From positions 3,197,001-3,261,000 of the forward strand of contig NZ_CP015381.1 of NCBI RefSeq assembly GCF_001854245.1: 64,000 bases of DNA. Reading direction: 5' to 3'. Shown here in pieces: positions 59,309 to 64,000 of the stretch. Position 1 is the stretch's first letter. Each line of letters starts with the position of its first letter. Made by a program: the position numbers and the translations under genes. Below the pieces are notes generated by a model. That model was given only the letters and a program-made list of their open reading frames with translations. It made no database searches and had not been told where the DNA came from. The DNA is from Desulfococcus multivorans (lineage in GTDB: Bacteria > Desulfobacterota > Desulfobacteria > Desulfobacterales > Desulfococcaceae).

Positions 59309-59628
59309 CATCCATTCCTTTGGCATCAGCAGCTTGAAATATCTCCTCAGATCGGAAGTACGGCATCTCAACAATTTGTATTCTTTATGATTACCCTAAA
59401 CCAATTGACAAAAAATGCAAGCGACTTTTGATGCGTCCCGAGAAAAGGGGGCATCGGCCGAAAGCTCCCGGGATCTATCCGTTTGACAAACAGGCGCTTC
59501 ATCGAATACTGATGGGCGGTATGTGACGTCATTCGGCCGGAGTTTACACCATAAACCGTTTAACATCGCCCGGAGGGAGAACCGATTGACCTCCTCGTTC
59601 TCTTCCGGCGTCAACAAAGGAGATAACC
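59309..59628. other. Divergent intergenic region before ssb
   Basis: 320 bp between the kinase and ssb, which must hold both promoters. It includes a TGACGTCA palindrome (59523-59530). I could not find a clear -35/-10 pair. Confidence 0.45.
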
Positions 59629-60210
59629 ATGGCGGGAGTCAACAAAGCGATCATTATTGGCCGGCTGGGGCAGGACCCGGAAATCCGTTACTTTCAGGAC
59701 GGCTCGGCCGTCGCCAACTTCAGCGTAGCCACATCCGAGGAATGGCGGGACAAGGAGACCGGGGAAAAACGGGAGCGGACTGAATGGCACCGTATCGTTG
59801 CATTTCGGAAACTGGCCGAAATCTGCGGCCAATACCTTTCCAAAGGCCGGCAGGTTTATATCGAGGGTCGGATTCAGACCCGGGAGTGGGAGGACCGTGA
59901 CGGCACCAAACGCTATACGACGGAGATCGTTGCCAACAACATGCAGATGCTGGGGTCCCGGAACGATGTCGGGCCTCAGAATGCTCAGGGCGGTGGATAC
60001 AACCGCTCTCCCCAAGGCAGTCAGGGAACTCAGAGCGGCGGCTACCCGGGCGGGCCGGGTCCCGGCGGCGGCGGATATCCCGGTGGTCCCACGGGGAGCG
60101 GGCCCAGCGCTTCGGAAGGCGCTCCCGACAAAGGGTATTCAGACGACAGGGGTTTCAAAGGGAATTCGCAACCCGATATAGGTCCGGATGACGACGATAT
60201 CCCCTTCTGA
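59629..60210 (+). CDS. ssb: Single-stranded DNA-binding protein SSB
   Basis: 193 residues. The OB-fold is at 1-110: [76 protein letters not shown] glycine/proline-rich linker (about 112-180) follows, ending in the acidic tip DDDDIPF that docks SSB partners. ATG 59629 has GGAGATAACC upstream. The gene is alone and convergent with the radical SAM gene across a hairpin. Identity certain. Confidence 0.98.
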   Translation: MAGVNKAIIIGRLGQDPEIRYFQDGSAVANFSVATSEEWRDKETGEKRERTEWHRIVAFRKLAEICGQYLSKGRQVYIEGRIQTREWEDRDGTKRYTTEIVANNMQMLGSRNDVGPQNAQGGGYNRSPQGSQGTQSGGYPGGPGPGGGGYPGGPTGSGPSASEGAPDKGYSDDRGFKGNSQPDIGPDDDDIPF

Positions 60211-60278
60211 TCCATAATCCCCCCTGCACGCGACTCATAAGTCCAGGATAGTCTATTGATAAAAAACGGCTGAATTCA

Positions 60279-60308
60279 GGGTGGGCATCTTGACCCCAAG
60301 ACCCACCC
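60279..60308. terminator. Strong hairpin between ssb and radical SAM gene
   Basis: Stem GGGTGGG (60279-60285) / CCCACCC (60302-60308), two-base bulge, then inner stem TCTTG / CAAGA, four-base loop. It lies between the convergent ssb and radical SAM genes. On the minus strand a T-run follows about 20 bases later. Confidence 0.6.
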
Positions 60309-60486
60309 CCGAACAGCGCCTTGTCGTTTTCCATGCAAACCATTTCCTGCCGCCGGCGTCTAAAGCCGCCAATGACACAACCCCAAGGAGGCTTCTCCAC
60401 ACCAGGCATCACGGACGGGGCCGGCATCACCGTTGAGACGGCTGATTTCAACTCGTATAACAAGGATGGAGAAATTATTCCGATCT

Positions 60487-61323
60487 CTACGAAAGATGAA
60501 CATTTTTCAGGCTGAGGCCGCCCAGCCATTCGGCGTAGGCGTTTCGCCACGAAGGAGAGCACTTCGCGCGTCGCGTCGGCCAGGAAAAGCCGAAGTGACC
60601 ACACAAGGGGCAAAAAATCGCCAGATGCTCAAGCATTCGGTCGCCGGGATCGGGAAGTTTTTCCCTTCCCATGCCGAAGCCGAAGACGCGATCGATGCCG
60701 CCGGCAATAGCGCAAGGATAATAGCCCGAGGGTGTTAGTCCGATGCCGCAATCCTCGATGATTCGGCATCCGGAAGTGTAGTCGGCAAACCGGTACCAAA
60801 GGCTGTCGACGGGCGCCTTGTTGAAAGGCCTGAACAACCGTTGTCGGTCGGTCTTGAAGGTGTTTTTGATCTCGACACCATGAGGAAGTCGGTCGAGAAC
60901 CCGGTTAACCCGGGCACCCCGGCCGTTGGTGCAGACCACGATGCGCAGGTCTGGATTGTGGCGGGAACGATAGGCCAACAGGAGGTGCAGGATGTCAAAA
61001 AAATCCCGATGAAGCGTGGGCTCGCCGCCCAAAACCCGGATTCGCCGCCACCGGATGCCCTTCTCGATGCTTTCGCTGATGAAATCGGCGATTCGCGAAG
61101 TCGGCATCTCGATGTCGGTCGGGGCCTGGGTACACGACCGGTTGCAATTGGCGCATCGCAGGTTGCAACGGTAGGTGATATCGATCTCCACGAATCGGCG
61201 ACCGACCGAGAAGGCCGGGCCCATCCGGCGAGTGATGAATCGCTGGGATCGGATGAACTGAAAAAAATCGAGGCTCATCCGTTTCAGCGTGACATTGTGG
61301 TGAATTCTACTTTCCTTGTCCAT
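60487..61323 (-). CDS. Radical SAM protein
   Basis: 278 residues from ATG 61323, which overlaps the end of the upstream DUF89-like gene by 17 nt; a later ATG at 61278 is also possible. The radical SAM cluster is YRCNLRCANC near 53-62 (CxxxCxxC), and conserved later parts are IRVLGGEPTLHRDF and VVCTNG. The C-terminal part has scattered cysteines (SGCRI, EDCGI, YPCAI, FCPLCGHFGF), which could be an auxiliary [4Fe-4S] cluster or SPASM-like site. It would generate a 5'-deoxyadenosyl radical to act on a peptide or small molecule. Coupled to the DUF89-like gene, so the two probably share a substrate. Substrate unknown. Confidence 0.88.
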   Translation of the reverse strand: MDKESRIHHNVTLKRMSLDFFQFIRSQRFITRRMGPAFSVGRRFVEIDITYRCNLRCANCNRSCTQAPTDIEMPTSRIADFISESIEKGIRWRRIRVLGGEPTLHRDFFDILHLLLAYRSRHNPDLRIVVCTNGRGARVNRVLDRLPHGVEIKNTFKTDRQRLFRPFNKAPVDSLWYRFADYTSGCRIIEDCGIGLTPSGYYPCAIAGGIDRVFGFGMGREKLPDPGDRMLEHLAIFCPLCGHFGFSWPTRRAKCSPSWRNAYAEWLGGLSLKNVHLS

Positions 61324-62860
61324 GGATCCACTCTGTTTCAGCGTAAGACGCAATCGCCTCCGGTAAGGGTTTCCGGACACGCCGGCAATAGGCGGCCAAA
61401 CGGCGGTTGAGGGCATACTCATCCCCCAAGCGCCCCAGCATTCGACGGTATGTATCGCCGCACAGAACATCATAAAGCGCGCGGGTCGTCATGCGCGCGA
61501 ACCGGACGCCCGCGGTTCCATAAGACGGGCTTCGACCGATACGGGGCATCATGAAGCCGTCATAGGCATTGAGCCCCGGCGGAATCCTGAGAAACACGGG
61601 CGAACCGTCCACCTGAACCGTACGGATACTGAGGGCGCGGTTGCAGTTAAAAGCGGCGTACCAGGGCATCGGAAGATCTCCCCGGAGCATCTCGAAATTT
61701 CTGCACCCCTTGGTTTCCAGGATGATCCGACGACCCGCGCCCAGGCAATCGATCTCGTCGATGAGAGCGTCGCTGACGCTCCGCGGATCGATGCACCCGG
61801 CGCGAGGTCCGTTTCCACTGATCGCAATCCGCCCGTTCCGAAGAAGATCGCATACGCCGGCGTAGGGTTTTTCCGCGAGAACAGCGGGGATGTCCTGAAC
61901 AGCAAGATCGTTGCCGTAACGCCCGTTTCGCGGCACGAAGAGCAGGATCAGGCGGCGATTCCCACGGAGCATGGCCTCGAATCGCTTCAAATCGATCATG
62001 GATTCAAGGTAGTCGTCGCAGAAAAAGACCACGAGGGTCGGCTGATCGGTCTCCACCACTTCCCGAAAATACATGTCCAGGGAGTCAAGAGCGAATCGGC
62101 CCAGGGCCGACGACGTCAGGTCGATCAGTTCCCGGGCCACGGCCGAGAGAGCCTGTCGGGATACCGCCCTCACCTTCGCCATGCTCCCGACCCAACCGGG
62201 ATCAATGGAGATGAGGTTCCGGTTGAGAAGGTCGGACGCCGCCGACGCCGAACTTTTAAGGTTGATGCCTACATATCCGGAAAGTACCGCTGTTTGAATC
62301 AACCGCGGGATGTCTGCCGTGCCGTCACCCAGAATGCCGGCATCGGCCATGGTCGCCATCAGGATGAGGCCAAGGCGGTGACAGAGCGCGTTGAATTCGG
62401 CATACGGATGAACATTGCGGATGGGGCCGGGGCCGTTGGGCATCATCGACAGCAGCCGAACAAATACATCCTCGTACATTTGCTGAGGCACCGCTCCGTG
62501 GAGGGGAAGCCCGGCCGAGATCTCGAATTCCAAAACGTTTCCCGCCTCCCGAAGTGTTTCTTCGACCGCTCTGTTATCCGGTCCCCCCCTATCGACTGGT
62601 ATTCCTGAACGGGTCAGCATTGTGAGGGTTTTTCTCAGTACCCGGTCCAGCCACTCGTCGTAGGTTTCGAATGTCGAATCGAGGGTATCCTGGAAAATCT
62701 CGGGAGCGATTTTTCGATCACCGATCGTCATCGTCCCCGGCCGCCGGAAGGGCCCGAAATAGCGGGCACTTCGCAATTCGGGTGCGGGACGGCGTTCCGG
62801 GAACAGAATCCTTCGGGTCAAAGCCCGTCGTTGTTCGGTTGTCGCCCAGACCAATCGCAC
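61307..62860 (-). CDS. DUF89/ARMT1-like protein
   Basis: 517 residues. The second half has DUF89-like signatures: VVFFCDDYLESMIDLKRFEAML, LLFVPRNGRYGNDLAVQDIPAVL in two stretches, then ALIDEIDCLGAGRRIILETK with GCRNFEMLRG after it. In DUF89 phosphatases (ARMT1 and archaeal relatives) Asp/Asn ligands in the D(N/D)xxE and GND, and the KGxGNxE motifs bind metal; KGCRNFE is close. DUF89 proteins remove damaging sugar phosphates. The N-terminal 200 residues are helical and unassigned. The start may be GTG 62860 or ATG 62731. It overlaps a radical SAM gene by 17 nt, which is unusual for DUF89. Assignment of family is fair; substrate is open. Confidence 0.7.
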   Translation of the reverse strand: MRLVWATTEQRRALTRRILFPERRPAPELRSARYFGPFRRPGTMTIGDRKIAPEIFQDTLDSTFETYDEWLDRVLRKTLTMLTRSGIPVDRGGPDNRAVEETLREAGNVLEFEISAGLPLHGAVPQQMYEDVFVRLLSMMPNGPGPIRNVHPYAEFNALCHRLGLILMATMADAGILGDGTADIPRLIQTAVLSGYVGINLKSSASAASDLLNRNLISIDPGWVGSMAKVRAVSRQALSAVARELIDLTSSALGRFALDSLDMYFREVVETDQPTLVVFFCDDYLESMIDLKRFEAMLRGNRRLILLFVPRNGRYGNDLAVQDIPAVLAEKPYAGVCDLLRNGRIAISGNGPRAGCIDPRSVSDALIDEIDCLGAGRRIILETKGCRNFEMLRGDLPMPWYAAFNCNRALSIRTVQVDGSPVFLRIPPGLNAYDGFMMPRIGRSPSYGTAGVRFARMTTRALYDVLCGDTYRRMLGRLGDEYALNRRLAAYCRRVRKPLPEAIASYAETEWIHGQGK

Positions 62861-62942
62861 CTCTTCCGATTATCGTCGCCGGTTGCGAAACAAGTCATCG
62901 CGGGCCGCAAGCCGGCCGCTTTCCAAATGGCTTGAAAGACAC

Positions 62943-63389
62943 TCAACGCCGATCATCCGGTCCCTGATAAAAATCCCGCCCGCTGTAGCGTTCCCCTCGC
63001 TTCATGAGAAAATAGCCGACCGTCAGAGCGACGATAATCGCTGCGATACCCATCAAGCTCAGGCTGTCCACTTCCTTGAGGTCCAGGATGATGACCTTTC
63101 GGGAAATGGCGATGATGGCCACCGATAGAACGACCTCGTAATGAGGTTGTCCCTGGGTAAGATAGGTTTTCATGATGGTCTCCAGGAGCTCGATCCCGAT
63201 CACGACCAGCATGAAGAGACCGAAGATATCGAGGAGTTGGTTAACGCTCAGGATAAAAATGGGCGGTTCCAGAATATCCCGGAGGATGAGCCATCCGAGA
63301 TCGATGGTAACAAGCCCCAGCACGATCGCCATCATCACCATCAGCGCCTGAATCATGAACCGTTCATATCGCTTCAGCATATCGAACAT
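62943..63389 (-). CDS. PsiE-like membrane protein
   Basis: 148 residues with four hydrophobic segments (FMIQALMVMMAIVLGLVTIDL, FILSVNQLLDIFGLFMLVVIGI, YEVVLSVAIIAISRKVIIL, LSLMGIAAIIVALTVGYFLM). The order and the loop ETIMKTYLTQGQPHYEVVLSVA resemble phosphate-starvation-inducible PsiE, a small inner-membrane protein of unknown role. No Pho-box is visible upstream. ATG 63389 has a weak ribosome site. It follows the DUF89-like gene by 82 bp on the minus strand but faces no other clear partner. Confidence 0.78.
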   Translation of the reverse strand: MFDMLKRYERFMIQALMVMMAIVLGLVTIDLGWLILRDILEPPIFILSVNQLLDIFGLFMLVVIGIELLETIMKTYLTQGQPHYEVVLSVAIIAISRKVIILDLKEVDSLSLMGIAAIIVALTVGYFLMKRGERYSGRDFYQGPDDRR

Positions 63390-63613
63390 GATCTTTGTGC
63401 CCCCTGCGTCGACATAAGGTTCAAGAAACGCTTCAGATGATTTTTTGCCGGTATGTTAACCGGACTCGACTGTCGATATTCGTAATATTGACCCGAAAAA
63501 GACGGATAACGGCTCCGTTTACCGCGGCTGTCCCCTTCAATCTGACCGTCTGATGTCGTGGGATGCGGCTCGCCATCAGACAGCCCGCCTCCTGGAAATC
63601 GAAGATTGATTTG

Positions 63614-64000
63614 CTAGTATGTATAGTACAGCTGCTGCAGTTCCGCAAGGCTTCTCCGCTTCGAAAGGGCCAGCATAAGCAGGATCCGTGCCTTGGCCGG
63701 ATTGAGTTCGTCAGAGACGAGAAAGCCAGTTTGGTCGTCGTTCACCTCGACATTCCGGGTTACCGTCCCGGTGGGAACCCGCGAGCTCCGGACGATAACG
63801 ATGCCCTTGGCCGACACCGCCGCAGCGGTGGAGAGGGTGGCCGCATTCATGTTTCCGTTGCCGTCTCCGGCAATGACGATACCTTTGGCCCCCCGCTCCA
63901 CCGAACAGTCGATCAGATCCGCAGGCATGTCGGCGCAGGCATACAGAATATCGACACGGGGCAAAACGGTACCGCCCTCCACGGAAAATTCGCTCCGATA
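63614..64000 (-). CDS. L-asparaginase (type I/II), C-terminal part, gene truncated by window end
   Basis: The frame is open from 63614 to the end of the window on the minus strand and lacks its start. Present are about 129 C-terminal residues: VIAGDGNGNMN, then VRSSRVPTGTVTRN and DELNPAKARILLMLAL, the usual substrate-site and C-terminal pattern of bacterial asparaginases. The catalytic Thr pair and the start lie upstream, outside. The enzyme hydrolyses asparagine to aspartate and ammonia. The 224 bp to the PsiE-like gene hold no gene I recognise. Confidence 0.9.
   Translation of the reverse strand, partial: YRSEFSVEGGTVLPRVDILYACADMPADLIDCSVERGAKGIVIAGDGNGNMNAATLSTAAAVSAKGIVIVRSSRVPTGTVTRNVEVNDDQTGFLVSDELNPAKARILLMLALSKRRSLAELQQLYYTY

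Noticed and set aside
59523-59530. TGACGTCA palindrome before ssb
   Set aside because: An 8-base palindrome can occur by chance and no regulator with this site is known here.

Overview
The window reads as chromosome from an anaerobic, probably sulfate-reducing or syntrophic member of the Desulfobacterota (the former Deltaproteobacteria). The evidence is gene content: an HdrABC-MvhD set with a selenocysteine codon joined to MetVF, a tungsten-type aldehyde:ferredoxin oxidoreductase, an RnfB-GltD fusion beside NuoE/NuoF-like subunits, a DVU0772-type protein, and acyl-CoA oxidation genes with an electron transfer flavoprotein. This placement is an inference from families, not from a marker-gene comparison. 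I saw no rRNA, tRNA, CRISPR array, transposase or prophage gene.

Layout. 1-5.5 kb: end of etfA, an MscS channel, typA, a thioesterase, a small unknown protein and arfB. 5.6-8.4 kb: a GntR-type regulator overlapping trpB, which overlaps trpA, with a candidate operator upstream. 8.6-9.3 kb: a J-domain protein. 9.4-19 kb: a minus-strand acyl-CoA block (acyl-CoA dehydrogenase, enoyl-CoA hydratase, methylcrotonyl-CoA-carboxylase-like carboxyltransferase, HMG-CoA-lyase-like enzyme, XRE-cupin regulator, alpha/beta hydrolase, acetoacetyl-CoA synthetase) and a TetR gene. Matching palindromes lie before the first enzyme gene and before tetR. The block resembles leucine/isovalerate breakdown but has no biotin carboxylase or biotin carrier gene here.

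19-25 kb: small or poorly known genes (DUF4136 lipoprotein, a 47-residue cysteine-rich protein, an orphan MlaF-like ATPase, DVU0772 family) and a GAF / kinase-like / universal-stress-protein trio. 24.8-30.3 kb: RseC, the RnfB-GltD fusion, NuoF, a DRTGG protein and NuoE, probably one NAD(P)H-linked electron-transfer system. 30.5-35.7 kb: purine nucleoside phosphorylase and an MTA/SAH deaminase, followed by a histidine kinase and a sigma-54 activator. 35.8-39.6 kb: tatB-tatC-ycaO-prmA-like operon behind a good sigma-70 promoter. 40-45.3 kb: an unknown protein, AOR behind sigma-54-like and perfect-consensus sigma-70 promoter sequences, and, converging on it, an NtrC-type regulator with moaD and a ThiF/MoeB-type E1 enzyme. 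45.4-48.3 kb: stand-alone AICAR formyltransferase, MazG-like protein, LEA14-like lipoprotein and a frameshifted small helix-turn-helix gene.

48.4-56.5 kb: hdrC-hdrB-hdrA(tandem)-mvhD(Sec)-metV-metF-frhB-like, one operon for a flavin-bifurcating methylenetetrahydrofolate reductase. The mvhD gene is only complete if an in-frame TGA is read as selenocysteine; a hairpin starts 16 nt after it. 56.7-64 kb: ACT protein, membrane protein, receiver-kinase, ssb, a DUF89-like protein overlapping a radical SAM gene, a PsiE-like protein and the end of an asparaginase.

Between genes lies a previously unassigned dispersed repeat of about 70 bp (six full or partial copies) with ends related to CTCAACTTTCGG / CCGAAAGTTGAG.
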